Of a stretch of DNA of 64,000 nt, positions 51,190 through 62,872 are shown one piece after another. The stretch comes from Daphnia carinata (lineage: Eukaryota; Arthropoda; Branchiopoda; Diplostraca; Daphniidae), in contig NC_081339.1 of NCBI RefSeq assembly GCF_022539665.2, positions 5,384,017 to 5,448,016 on the forward strand, given 5' to 3'. The notes beneath the pieces were generated by a model. It searched no databases and was not told the DNA's origin. It saw nothing but the letters and a program-made list of their open reading frames with translations. Position numbers and translations under genes: made by a program. How positions within the stretch are numbered: position 1 is the first letter of the stretch; every line of letters starts with the position of its first letter.

Positions 51190-54100
51190 ATGGCGTATTC
51201 GAAACAATGTTTACTTCTCGTTTTAATGGTCTTTACATTGGCCACTAGAACGAGTTTTGCTCTGCCAGAGGTCATTCGGATTGGTGAGTTCACATTTGAC
51301 ACAATTCTTTTCCAAACACTGAATTCAATTTCGACATTTGATGACCAAACACCACCAACAGGAGGACTGTTTGATAGCTCCGACCCTATGCCCGAATCGG
51401 CCTTCCGACAAGCTTTAGAACGGATTAACGACAATGGAAGATTTCTACCAAAGTCTAATTTGGTGTCCATGAGCGAACGCTTACCGCCCAGCGATTCACA
51501 TTTTGCTTCAAGAAAAGGTCACTTGAAACGTTTTACGAATATTAAACGAATATGAAATAATGTGAGAAATACTCCCTTATCTATTTTGGCAATTGCAGTG
51601 TGTCAGATGTTACGGAACGGGTTGGCGGCTGTCCTGGGACCTTCATCTTTGTCGACATCTTCCCACGTCCAATCGATTTGCGATGCTCTTGAGATTCCGC
51701 ATGTCAATACTGGCTGTCAAACACGTCTTCGTCGGACACAGTACGCAATCAACTTGCATCCGCATCCCACGGCTTTAGGACAGGCTTACGTGGATGTGAT
51801 CCGTACATGGAACTGGAAGACTTTTACCATCCTCTATGAAGAAGAAGATTCCATGGTGAGACTCCAGCATCTTATCAAAGCGTCCACATCAGGCTACAAA
51901 ATCAACGTACAAAAAATGCCAGAAACGACCAATTTCAGGTTTTCGTGCAGCCAATTCAAATTGAATTAGAATACGAATTTTAACCTAGTTGATTTAACGG
52001 TGAATCAGGCCATTTTTGAAAGAAATTCATACCAAAGGCGAACGCCATATCATGCTGGATTGCTCGGCTGAAACGTTGGCGATCGTCTTGAAACAGGCCC
52101 AGCAAGTTGGATTGATCACATCATCCTATTCGTTTTTCATTACATCCCTGGTACGAAATAAACAATAACTTTTTACTTGATGTTGCCGAAAGCCTCAGAG
52201 TAATTGATGAAATTGCAGGATCTCCATACCCTCGATCTGGAAGATTATAAATACAGTGGCACTAATATTACCGGATTGAGATTGGTGGATCTCAACAAGA
52301 TCAAAGCTGCCAATTTAACCAAGGCATACAGCAGTACCAGTCGATATTATAATCCCACTCTGATGAATCCAAATGCAACCACGTTCACGGTGATTCAAAA
52401 GGGTTTCACATTTCATTCCGAATGAACACAACAATTTTGTACCACAGACGGAAACGGCACTTACTTACGATGCCGTTCACATGATCGCCAAAGCCCTGGC
52501 TGAACTAGATCGCAGTCAAGACGTCCGAGTGAAATCTTTGAATTGCGATGGGATAGACACATGGATTCACGGCAACAGCCTCATCAATTACATGACACTC
52601 GTACGTGCAATGTTCAAGATGAAAAATCGTTTCCTAATGCCATCTACTATAATTAGGTGGAAATGGAAGGTCTGACGGGTTTAATCAAATTCGACACGCA
52701 AGGATACCGCACTTTCTTTTACCTGAGCATCATGGAATTAACGCCCGACGGATTGACGACTGTCAGTTCTTGGAATCCGATAGACGGAGCCAACGTGACG
52801 CGGCCGACTGTAACTGATGCAACGGTTATTTCGGATGATCACCTGATCAACAAAACATTTATTGTTTCGTCCAAACTGGTGAGCTGCTACTACTACTACT
52901 CCCATGGAACATAATGAATTACCTGGTTTAATTGCACCTATTGTTTTTCTTTTTTTCGTTTGCGTTAGAGCGATCCTTATTTCATGTTGAAAGAATCTGC
53001 AGATATGCTCACGGGAAATGATAGATTCGAGGGATTCGTGGTAGACGTCATCGACGAAGTGTCGAAACTCTTGGGTTTCAAATATGTTTTAAGATTGGCA
53101 GCAGATTCCAACTACGGATCACTTGATCCCGTTACAGGCGAATGGAACGGCATTATTCGTGAGTTGCTCGAAGAGGTTAGTTTCTCTTGTTTATCTACTG
53201 TGATCGTTGAAACGAACTTTATGTCAGTAAATTGAATGTCTAAAACCATACTTACAGAAAGCTGATCTGGGTATCGCCGATTTGAGTATCACCTACGAAC
53301 GTGAGCAGGCTGTAGACTTTTCGTTACCCTTCATGAACACAGGTTAATATGAATACATTTTCCAATGTGCTGATACATCACTAACCTTGGAATGGATTAG
53401 GCATCAGTATTCTGTACAAGAAGCCCCAGAAACAACCGCCCAGCTTGTTTTCTTTCTTGTCACCTTTGTCTGTCGAGGTCTGGATCTACATGTGTGCAGC
53501 TTATGTGGGAATTTCCTTGGCTCTCTTTATTCTGGCCAGGTAAAAAAACAAACAAAGAAACACAGAAACAAAGAATTCATGAGCATTCATAGGTTGACAC
53601 CACTCGAATGGGTTAATCCACATCCATGTGATCCTAATCCAAAGGAGTACGAGAACCAGTTTAATTTTTTGAACAGTACCTGGTTTACGATCGGATCTCT
53701 AATGCAACAGGGTTGTGATTTAGCCCCAAGGTTCGTCGAAAATGTCACTTTTTAGTTAGGAATTGTCACTGTTGAAGGTTCGTTGTTTAACTGTAGGGCG
53801 ACATCGACTCGTATGGTTGCGGGTATTTGGTGGTTTTTTACAATGATCATGATTTCTTCGTACACTGCCAACTTGGCCGCTTTCTTGACCATCGAACGAG
53901 TGGAATCTCCAATTTCTTCTGTGGAGGATTTGGCCAAACAGACGAAAATCAAATACGGCATTGTCGGTTCGGGATCTACCTTGGCATTCTTCAGAGTCAG
54001 TAACATTCGTTCATTCATTCACCTGTATTTCTATCATTACAAAATTATGAAATGAAATGAATGACTAGGATGCCAAAATAGCCACATATCAACGAATGTG

Positions 54101-54848
54101 GCAGTTTATGGAAGCGAATAATCGATCTTCGACACCTCTAATGCCTGGCCCCTACGTCAAAAGTAACATGGAAGGTGTGAAACGTGTGCAAGATTCGAAA
54201 GGACTCTACGCCTTTCTGATGGAATCGTCGACGATCGAATTTTTCACAGAAAGAAAATGTGATTTAACGCAAGTTGGTGGTATGATTGATTCGAAAGGTT
54301 ACGGCATCGCTATGCGACCAGGTACAACGTTACCTTACCCCTATTTATGTCACACACAAAAAGAAATGCCTTGATTCATTAACGGGTCTTGATAGGATCA
54401 AAGTACAGGGCATCAATCAGCCAGGCTGTGCTCAAATTGCAGGAAACGAATCGACTGTTAATTCTGAAAAGCAGATGGTGGAAAGAGAAACGAGGTGGAG
54501 GTGCCTGCAAAGTAAAATTCTGCTTTGATACAAATTGGACATCAATCAAAAAATTGCACGAATATGTAAATACAGGACGAAGGCGGTGGCAGTTCAGCTG
54601 CCAGCGAACTTGGATTGGCTAATGTTGGTGGAGTCTTTGTCGTCCTCATTGGAGGTCTCGGCATAGCCATGTTGATTAGCTTGTGTGAATTTGCCTGGGA
54701 GGCCCGCAATGTCATCAATGAAGAGGGTGGCAGTTTTTGGAAAGGAATGCTGCGTGAATTCCGATCGGCCGTCCGAACGAGGGGCAATACTAAACCTGTC
54801 AAACGTCGATACGGTTCGTCAGTTGCACGTAGCGAGTCGAAACTCTGA
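51190..54848 (+). CDS. Ionotropic glutamate receptor, kainate type
   Basis: Fifteen exons: 51190-51283, 51362-51517, 51599-51938, 52009-52150, 52219-52389, 52448-52600, 52657-52878, 52969-53175, 53258-53342, 53401-53539, 53593-53730, 53797-53995, 54069-54321, 54396-54511, 54576-54848; 895 residues. It has a signal peptide, an amino-terminal domain ([15 protein letters not shown]), the S1 ligand lobe ([46 protein letters not shown]), M1, the re-entrant pore loop [18 protein letters not shown]3 with [20 protein letters not shown]2 and M4 ([22 protein letters not shown]). The pore Q/R position is genomically Gln. These are features of kainate-subfamily receptors that act at excitatory synapses. 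The exact subunit cannot be named from memory. The C-terminal tail is short and basic. Polyadenylation hexamers occur near 55005. Confidence 0.93.
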
Positions 54849-55485
54849 AAACGCAAACTACCCCAGTTGGCCAGTCAGATCGACCTTCTTTTCGACTCAC
54901 TATTTATGTTCGTACTACGATCAACTGTAATGATTTAAAATCAAACACATTAACATTGACTAAAGAGTTATCAAAATTGCAGGCGTTTTCTATAGCACTA
55001 GTGGAATAAATACAATGCAATGATAACCGTCATTCGATCGCGTTCTCAAAACAAAGTTGTTGTGCACGTCATCGCAATTTGTAGACAAGCCGGACGTTCT
55101 TTGTATATTGTCCTTTATTGAGCATGAAGAAAAGATAAAAAAAGGTGAATGTTAGCTGATGAAATTGACTAACATGCCTACAAAAAAAAATATAAATGAA
55201 TAAAGAAGGACTGGGTTACGCTTAAGGCCACGCTTGGCTTATGTAATGAGATTTTTCATTCAAAACGTGACGGGTTATGTTTGGAGGACGTACATAGAAA
55301 ACCTAGGCTGACGGCGTTGCAATTTTACCTGACTTATTCTCTTATGCCTGCGACCGATTGCATAATAATGGTTGTGTGATGTCATTACGGAGACGCCGCA
55401 TCCTACGGTGAGTCTCGTCGGCAGATGCAAGGCGTTAGCAACTCGACATAAAATGCGACGACTATGCTTTGAAGAGAAAGGCTAC
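54849..55485. other. 3' flank of the glutamate receptor gene
   Basis: Contains AATAAA near 55005 and again near 55198 on the plus strand. No gene is supported. Confidence 0.5.
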
Positions 55486-55818
55486 TTAATTAAAACGCCT
55501 AAGGTCGTTTAAACGATGAAACGTTGCGCTATAAAGCCAAGATGTAAGCAGTGAGGTACAGAATAAAATCGCTTTCCAACTAAACGAGGGAGTTGCAGGT
55601 GGCGGCCGGCAAATTGGATTGATAGCCTCGTTACCTGCCCACCAGTCAGCAATATCGGCAGAACTCTTTTCTTTCGTTTCGGGATCACCAAACCATTGGC
55701 ACAGGTAGCACACTCCATTTTTGGGGAAATTTTTGACGACGTATTTCGCCTTCCAGCGAAAGTAAGTCAGGTACAGCTCGTCGTCTACCATCAGTTTCTT
55801 TAAGTGGTCGGCCGGTTA
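55486..55818 (-). pseudogene. Alpha-1,3-fucosyltransferase fragment, C-terminal part only (FucT-A)
   Basis: The frame contains PADHLKKLMVDDELYLTYFRWKAKYVVKNFPKNG, SADIADWWAGN and a unique tail. It matches the C-terminus of the two copies at 60 and 61.5 kb, but homology stops abruptly at about 55818, where a T/A-rich stretch replaces the preceding catalytic region. No upstream exon with a splice site can complete it. I read it as a 5'-truncated duplicate. Confidence 0.75.
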
Positions 55819-56152
55819 AAAAACACGTTTTTTAAAGCTAGTTTTTTTGCTAGAGTTAATCAAACGGTCGCAAACAGATTTTCCCGAATGTCACCAGGTA
55901 GACGACCGCATCGTTGTCAAGGTTGTTTTCGGTGCACATTTCCAAAATACATGGACATTTCTCGGCTCTGTTGCTAACCTAGTAGACACTAGAAAAGTAC
56001 GAATCGTCTGTGCAATTTTCAACATGGTTATTAACTCACATCTGTGTACGTGACATCCGTGAGCTTGCAATCCCAACAACGTTCACATAATGGCCATCAA
56101 CTTCGTAGTTCGGTCTCCATTTTCAAAGTAGTCTTCCACATTCAAAGTAAAT

Positions 56153-56188
<36 letters not shown>

Positions 56189-56205
56189 ATAATGTTAACA
56201 GTAGG
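55819..56205. other. Spacer with a long poly(A) tract
   Basis: Between the truncated fucosyltransferase and the next gene. About 30 A residues run at 56157-56186. Opposite-strand frames (55847-56053, 55891-56079) are not recognised. Confidence 0.5.
56157..56186. repeat. Poly(A) tract, about 30 nt
   Basis: The longest homopolymer in the window. It lies 20 bp beyond the stop of the minus-strand glycosyltransferase, so it is not that gene's poly(A) tail (wrong strand). A plus-strand retroposon tail is possible, but no body is recognisable. Confidence 0.8.
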
Positions 56206-57424
56206 CTATTCCCAATCTTTGTGTTCTGGTAGTCGACACGCTTCGGGGCATTTGCCTGGTATCTTTTCCTGGCCGACGCCGCCAACAAAATATCCGCTTT
56301 CACGTTGGCTTGGAAACGGGAAGACTCTCAATGGCAACGTTTTAGCCATAAAATTCGAATTCTGGCAGTGATAACTGTCGTGTGCCATCTGATAGAAAAC
56401 AGGGACGCAATTCGAATCGATATTAATCAGCAGATATAGTGTTATTATGTGTGAATACATACCACATCGTACTGGGCTGTAGGCCAAACTGTGGCGTTCA
56501 ACAAGACTTGGTCCGTGTTCTTAATTTGATCCTGACCGGTACGGATGATGGCTCTCATCAGTCCTTCGATTAGATCCCTCCGCTGAAACATTTTAGCGCC
56601 CCACATTCCTGCAAAAACACACATTTGATAATTATGTAATCATTATAAAGAGAGGTGAAGTACCTGCCAACATGGTAACGGTGTGACTCTGGTGATCCCT
56701 CATCAAATGGAATGTGTAGTTTGATCGAAGCCATTGCTCAACAGCGTCCACTTCCCTCTGCCAAATCATGCTGTCCACATCTCGCGATATGAAAATGTCC
56801 ACATTCGGATCGAACGTCACTAAATAACGCAACATTCTGAGATTAAGTCCATCGAGAAGGTCGGCCTCGATAGGCTCCATCTGGTTGGTTTTGGACGCGT
56901 CTCGAATGCGCTGAATTAACTCTGGAACGCTGCAAAGATCAACGTTGTTGAACTGGCAATACACCTCACACAAATGTTGGTGAGCCTCTTCCGATTGATT
57001 GCGGAAATTGTGATAGATGCGGACGATCCATCCTGGATAGAGTTTCTGCGCCGTGGACGAGATGTTCGTTAGCAACGAATTGTAGCGTTCGGTGACCTTG
57101 CCGAAAATCGTGTAGGCAATGACTTTCTGATGCATTCCACGTTGCGAAGAATGCGGATCGCACCACTGGAACGCATCCGCATTGAATGACTGTTGATTCG
57201 CAAACCTCGTTGTTCTCTTGCTGCTACAATTGCAAATTTGCGACGTTTGGTTGTCGGTGTCGTTGGCATCAAGTGGTTGGCATCAAGTGGTTGGCATCAA
57301 GTGGTTGGCAATGAAAAGTGCTCCGTCGGTGCCACATTACGACGAACATAATCATGAGGATCGTAAAAATGGTTACAATGATTTGCTGTCGAGATTTGGC
57401 ATGCTTGAAAGCATTCCAAATCAT
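56206..57424 (-). pseudogene. DXD-type glycosyltransferase-like gene with a frameshifting 14-bp repeat
   Basis: ATG 57424 opens a type II membrane anchor (RQQIIVTIFTILMIMFVVMW). That frame ends at a TGA inside a 14-bp tandem repeat (57263-57304). The catalytic part is in another frame from about 57290 to 56664, then exons 56608-56463 and 56388-56206 with correct splice sites. It shows VIAYTIFGKVTERY, LRMLRYLVTFDP, the SRDVDSMI DXD-like motif, HLMRDHQSH, GMWGAKMF, HDSYHC and GYFVGG, a pattern of Golgi GT-A enzymes of invertebrates. A single repeat copy would join anchor and catalytic domain in one frame; three copies break it. A shorter protein could start at ATG 57135 without an anchor. Donor and acceptor sugars are unknown. 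Confidence 0.65.
57263..57304. repeat. 14-bp tandem repeat, three copies, disrupting the glycosyltransferase frame
   Basis: Unit ttggcatcaagtgg occurs three times exactly, followed by a six-base partial. The unit length is not a multiple of three, so two extra copies shift the frame by one. Confidence 0.9.
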
Positions 57425-58161
57425 TTTGGGGGGGGGGGGTTCGAATAGTCTCAATTAGCAAGGTAATATTCAATGCTCCTCATGAGTTGAACAGCCACCG
57501 TTCCTAATAAAAGACACAAAGTTTCGTGAAAATGATATGTTTCGTTAGCGAAAAAACATTTGCATTTCAATCCATTCGTTGCCCAAGGGCGTACCTACTA
57601 CCCCTGGCCATTTACCAAAACGTCTCAATGACATAATGTATGGAATTGGGACTTGCCTTCGTGAACGCACAGTTTTCGTACTTATCAATGGCGGTTGATG
57701 AGTTTAGTTGACTAACACGAGGAACAAAACAAAAAATATCACTAGAGAAGTAAAAAAAAAAAAAACTGGGCAGGTGCACAGGACGTGCTTCCTAGTCGAC
57801 GACTTGCCTCACACTGCCATCTGTCACCAACTTTGGAACAAAGATAACATCGGTATGGCGGCTACGCGTTGGTAGAAAGCAAACACCTGCGGCTAAAGCA
57901 AAGTTGGAAACGAAACGTTCGTTTTCTTTTTTCTTTTTTTACAACATGGAAAGGTAATGGTAAGAAAAAGATGCAAATTCCTTTCCCATCCGTTGTCGTG
58001 GCATCCCATGCAGTTACCCCTGAAGCACATGACTATCGTCCTCAGTATTTGTAAGACTCGCTTAAGAATGTTCAACGATGCGCATAAAATAAAGACCCCC
58101 CCCCCCCCAAAAAAAAAAAAATTAATAATAAACAGAAATTAAGTCACAAATCAAAGGGAGT
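57425..58161. other. Intergenic between glycosyltransferase and sulfotransferase
   Basis: Includes an 11-nt G run at about 57429 and a C/A run at about 58097-58120. Nothing coding is supported. Confidence 0.45.
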
Positions 58162-59423
58162 TTATTCGGACACACGCAATGCATCCACAGGTGTATGTAA
58201 ATCGTACAGGTGAAGCGGAAGCAACGGCCATCCTTTCTTACTGAGGCTTGCTTGCACCCGTTCAATGGAAGACATGAATTTGGAATGATCCATCGATCGA
58301 AGTGAAACCCTGAAACAAACGTAAATTTCATTGACGATCAATGCATGAGAAAATCGACGTTTCGTACTTGGGTTTGTTGGAACGTTTACGATCCACACGG
58401 TCCTTGTGTTGCAGCGTGCAACGCATCCGCTCCGGATCGACAGGTGGATGATTGGCATCAACGAAATGAATGGCTTTTAATAAACGTCTCAATTCGTTTT
58501 CAGTGTCTTGCAGAAGCCGTTCGTAGAAAATGACCGTCCCTTCTTGAATGTATTGAATCCATCGATCCGCATGCTCCGCCCATTCGTCTGCTACGTAACT
58601 GACGTGATCGTCCCAATTTGTGCCGTTGAAGACATTGGGTGAGGCCGTGCCCGTTTGATCGTTGCCACTCCACAAGTAATGGCCGTATGTAAATAAAGCG
58701 TCAAACGGATTGCGAAGGATCAGGATCCCTCTGTTCTCGTACGGTCTGTTGGTCCCCATATAAGCGTGCGACTCCGGGTAGCCGTGATCTTTGATAAGAA
58801 TCGTGCAACCGCACTCGCGTTCAGCTTCGTTGCCATGGTGATCCCCTTCGCGTTTTTTTTAGAATGGTCACGTTACGTAATGTTCACGTTGAATTGAAAT
58901 GAAATGAAACATACCATCGATGATTGGAGGTTCAATGGTCCCGTAAACTGTTCCAGTGTAGATCCTACGTACATTCGCCAATCATTTAAATGAGATAAAA
59001 ATTCAGGTGTTTTGTTTGTATAAAAACTGACCCAGTTACGCCCTCGATCAACTGTCGCGTCCAGGTCACTCCACTTCCGGGGAAAGACGTCAAGGCCCAT
59101 TTAGGAAACGATTTGTTCTTTGCAAACTGTTCCAGCAATCGACGACTTTTAAAGTTCCATTTGAACGATTAGAATTGATGTAAAGAATATACCTGGACGC
59201 TAAAATGGCGGCATGTGGCATCGTCTATCCAAGGATAGTTCGCTTTGCTATCGGGGGCAGATCGTACGCTATGATTTCGCCTGACATCGGTGGCATTCCG
59301 TAGATTGGCCATCCAATCAATTGGCATAGCAGGATCGGAATAGTACTGGAACGATATGCCTGTCAATAGGAAAGCCAACATGGAGACCGTAGCGAAATAA
59401 ACGTGTTGACATCGGAGCTGCAT
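58162..59423 (-). CDS. WSCD-like Golgi sulfotransferase
   Basis: Five exons, 59423-59193, 59126-59032, 58964-58915, 58845-58368 and 58309-58162, give 333 residues. A type II anchor (FATVSMLAFLLTGISFQY) begins the protein. ALTSFPGSGVTWTRQLIEGVTG is the 5'-phosphosulfate-binding loop, and GILILRNPFDALFTYGH contains the 3'-phosphate-binding Arg and following motif. VIFYERLLQDTENELRRLLKAIHF is also sulfotransferase-like. YTGTVYGTI after the loop is the pattern seen in the WSCD family, although no WSC domain is present here. All junctions are in phase and there is no disruption, which sets it apart from its neighbours. Substrate is unknown; transfer of sulfate from PAPS to a glycan is the family expectation. 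Confidence 0.77.
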
Positions 59424-60070
59424 TGTGGCACAACCATCAAAGTCAAACTACTAAACGTTAGTTCCTAGATCATCACACCGTTTTTATTTGCAATATATAT
59501 ACTCTACCCAAAAATGTATTCACCCTGGGCAGGAAGGCTTCCGCGGCCATCTATTGGCCAATGAGGACGCAGCTCGCGTACAACACGAACTCTACATCTA
59601 TAGCTACTTACACGTAATATTCTATTTTGAACAAGTAAAACATGCTGGAGCTACCAGCAGCCTTGACACCTGTGAGGTAACAGGGAAGAAAAGGGTCTTG
59701 TCTGGAGATCACGGCTGAGTTTTAAGTAGTGTGTAATAATAGAACTTCCTGCGGCTATCGTACCTGCTGTGCTGATACAAAAATAAAATTTGTTTACCTT
59801 GGTAAATGACAGTTGATGAGAAGGCATCCAACTAAAGGTCTGTCTGTCGCCTATAGTTATACATAAATGAATAGTTTTTCTTTTTTTGGGTGTACAGTTC
59901 TTGTTGTCTAGAAAGCAAAGGAAAGGTTACGGTGGATAATTGGTATATTACACACGAAGGCACTGAATAAAAAACGCAATGTGACGTTTGATCGGGCCAC
60001 TGTGTTCGTTTTGGATTTGTTTTGAAAGCGTTTCCAATAGACAGGCATTTGGTTTGAAATTGTTGTGAGA
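59424..60070. other. Intergenic, sulfotransferase promoter side
   Basis: No gene supported. Frames at 59832-60104 and 59908-60201 overlap the fucosyltransferase end in wrong frames. Confidence 0.45.
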
Positions 60071-61294
60071 TTATCGAACGAGGTTCGTTGGTGGGGGTTG
60101 GCATATTTGATTCGTGACATTACCTGCCCACCATTCGGCCATATCGGCATAACTCTTGCCTTCAGGATGGCCAAGCAAATGACATAACTGACACATTCCA
60201 TCTTTGGGTTTGTTTTTGACGACGTATTGCCCCTTCCAGCGAAAGTAAGTCAGGTACAGCTCGTCGTCTACCATCAGTTTCTTCAAATGATCGGCCAGCT
60301 GCTCGGGACTGTCGAAATCCATGGCGTTGACGTACGATCCAGCCAGAAGGAACATGGAATAATCAGCTCCCCCATACACCACGGGAACTGCATCGTATTG
60401 CAGAGGTCGGTACAGTTTCTCAGTGACGTAATCTAAACATAAAGAATTTTCAAAACTCAGATAAAAACGATAGTGACGACTGATTCGTTCGCGCATCGAT
60501 GCTGGCCGTTGGCGCAAGCGCCGTACATATCCACCGGAATGAATTGCGATAGATTGCGGGCCAGCGCTTCACGCCGACTGTGCGAGTTGCAATGTGAAAC
60601 GAACCAGGCGATCGTGCGGTTTTTGAACGTCAAGTCCATTTTGACAGGAACTGACGTTGAATTATGATTTTCTAAATGAAATTCCTCATCTTCTCCAGCT
60701 TTCGACAAAGTTTGCCATTCAATAAAGGTTGTCGCATGTTCACATCCGTGTGCAATGGCGATTTGAAAAAGACGTAAATGGCCGATTATATTCAAATTCA
60801 AAAAAAGGATGGCCTATCGTTCAACGATCCATGAACAACGTCTTACGTCGTTGCTTTGTTTTGCTAAACGATTAACCGAAATCTGTGTAATAAATGATGA
60901 TGTTGCGATACTTCACGGTCGATGGCAGATGTGTCTGTTACGTTCAACACGATATCCCGCCCTGCAGATTGACCCGTCTTTTTCAAGATGAATAAATACG
61001 GAAGCAATTCAAAATGATGTGTTTACTTTGATTTCTACTCTATACCTGTTGATGAGCCAATAACTGATGAAGGGAGTATATAGATAACATATAACAAAGG
61101 ACGAGAGACGCTCCCAGAAACGAGCGGATGTACGTCCGAAGTTCAACATTGCAAACGAGCAATGACGACGTTCCATCTAGAGAAACTGTTAACGTGAAAC
61201 GTATGAGACATTTGTTCAAAGAATGGGCAATCGTTCGTTTGTGAAAACGGAACGTGGATGCGGAATGCACGTCACTACGGCACTCTATTTTCAT
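60071..61294 (-). pseudogene. Decayed alpha-1,3-fucosyltransferase (FucT-B)
   Basis: A membrane-anchor exon-like piece ends at 61046 (SFLGASLVLCYMLSIYSLHQLL, donor GTATAG). The following segment keeps only traces (HLPSTVKYRNIIIYYTDFG and then a stop). Near 60735 HTDVNM survives. From about 60660 the core resumes: LTFKNRTIAWFVSHCNSHSRREALARNLSQFIPVDMYGAC. About 19 nt are missing near 60490-60500 relative to FucT-C, shifting the frame before SRHYRFYLSFENSLCLDYVTEKLYRPL and the intact C-terminus QLADHLKKLMVDDELYL. FENSLCLDYVTEKLYRP is the GDP-fucose-binding signature. The many breaks make it a clear pseudogene. Confidence 0.82.
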
Positions 61295-61405
61295 TTGAAA
61301 ACGTGTCCAACGTTCAAACGAAAATCTTCAAAAAGAGCCATTTTTTCTCAAATTCCCTTATAAAAACGTGTATTGAGGGGCATCATTTTCAAGTTCATGA
61401 GCACA

Positions 61406-62800
61406 TTATGAGAATTTCAAACGAAAGTTGTTGGACGGCTGGCACATTTGATTCGTTCCGTTGACGTCACCTGCCCACCACTGGCCAATATCAGCATAAC
61501 TCTTGTCCTTCGTATCGAGATCACCAAGCAATTGACACAGTTGGCACATTCCATTTTTAGGCAACCGCTTAACGACGTATTTCGCCTTCCAGCGGAAGTA
61601 CGTCAGGTACAGCTCATCGTCTACCATCAGCGTTTTCAAATGATCGGCTAGCTGCTCGGACTGTCGAAATCCATGGCGTTGACGTACGATCCAGCCGGAA
61701 GGTACATGGAATAATCAGCTCCTCCATACACCACTGGAACTGCATTGTATCGCAAGGGTCGGTACAGTTTCTCAGTGACGTAATCTAAACACAAAGAGTT
61801 TTCGAAACTGAGATAGAAACGATACTGACGACTCAGCATCTCGTCGCATGCAGGACCATTGGAGCACGTATTGTTTCCGTTCTTACAGGTACCGTAAATG
61901 TCCACAGGAATGAACTGCGACAGTTTGCCGCCCAGCAGTTCGCGTTGGCTGTTTGTATGGCAATTTGAAACGAACCAGGCGATCGTGCGGTTTTTGAACG
62001 TCAAGTCTATTTGGAGGGGAACTGAAGTGGAACCGACATTATCTAGAACGATGTTTGAGTTGATCGCTGTTCGTGGGAATTCTGTGCAAGATGGTGAGGC
62101 AGGGTCGATGCACTACATCCGGCCGTACGGATGTAAATCGACAATGTCCGAATCACGACGATACGTCATCGTCCTATTGAAATAATTGGCGAATAAAGGC
62201 TGTCGTAACATGTTCACATCCGTGTGCAATGGCGACTCGTAGAGGAGAAAAACGTAATGTTGATGCGGTCGCCTCCATCCGGCCGGAGGCAAATCGTTGA
62301 CGTGAATGTCACGAGCGTGAAAAACGATGGCGTCGCTATCGTTGAAGAAACTTCGATCTGACGTCGTTAAACACGGCCCTCTGTCAGCGGTTTGATTGTC
62401 ATTACATTCCAGGAACGGCGTCCGTCCCGAGCCGAAGCCAAAGTCCGTCATGCCGAAGTACTTGGTCCAATAGAGAATGATTATCTTGCTATGGCATGGG
62501 ATGTATGTTGGCAGTTCGATGGCCGCTGGAACCTGTACAGTGAACAGCAATAATTTTCTTTTATCCCGAACGAGGATATGAGTCAGCCTTCACAAGCAAC
62601 ACGTACATAGAGGGCGGTAATGAAGATGAACAGCGGGGCTTGAATTAATGATACAAGTCTCGATGGCACGTTTTTACCTGACGTGATAAGAACTGATGAC
62701 CACCATAGCCGGGTAATAAATAATAAACGGCGACAATCGCTCCGAGAATGCCAACACTCGAACACAACAACGTTTTGGAACAGTAGGATCTTCGGTTCAT
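61406..62800 (-). pseudogene. Near-intact alpha-1,3-fucosyltransferase with one stop and one 1-nt deletion (FucT-C)
   Basis: Exon 1 (62800-62678) encodes the type II anchor (VGILGAIVAVYYLLPGY) and exon 2 begins at 62532. The stem and N-terminal Rossmann half read well (YWTKYFGMTDFG, AIVFHARDIHVNDLPP, HYVFLLYESPLHTDVN). A TAG at 62113-62115 interrupts the frame after DLHPYGRM, yet the same frame continues through LDNVGSTSVPLQIDLTFKNRTIAWFVSNC to the donor-binding motif FENSLCLDYVTEKLYRPL. At about 61657 one C is missing relative to FucT-B (GTCC-GAG against GTCCCGAG), ending the frame before the C-terminal MVDDELYLTYFRWK. Golgi GDP-fucose transfer to N-glycans is the family function. The two lesions suggest recent loss, or sequence error at the 1-nt site. 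Confidence 0.8.
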
Positions 62801-62872
62801 CCTTGAAATGAACCCTTCGACTAACGTCAAGCCAAGAGGATGTTTCATCGCCGTCAGTTGATACTAAACACC

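Noticed and set aside
56157-56186. Poly(A) tract as a retroposon tail
   Set aside because: No retroposon body or target-site duplication was visible on the plus strand.
57419-57450. GGTTCGAAT resembling a tRNA T-loop
   Set aside because: No cloverleaf stems can be formed around it; it adjoins a G run and overlaps the gene start side.
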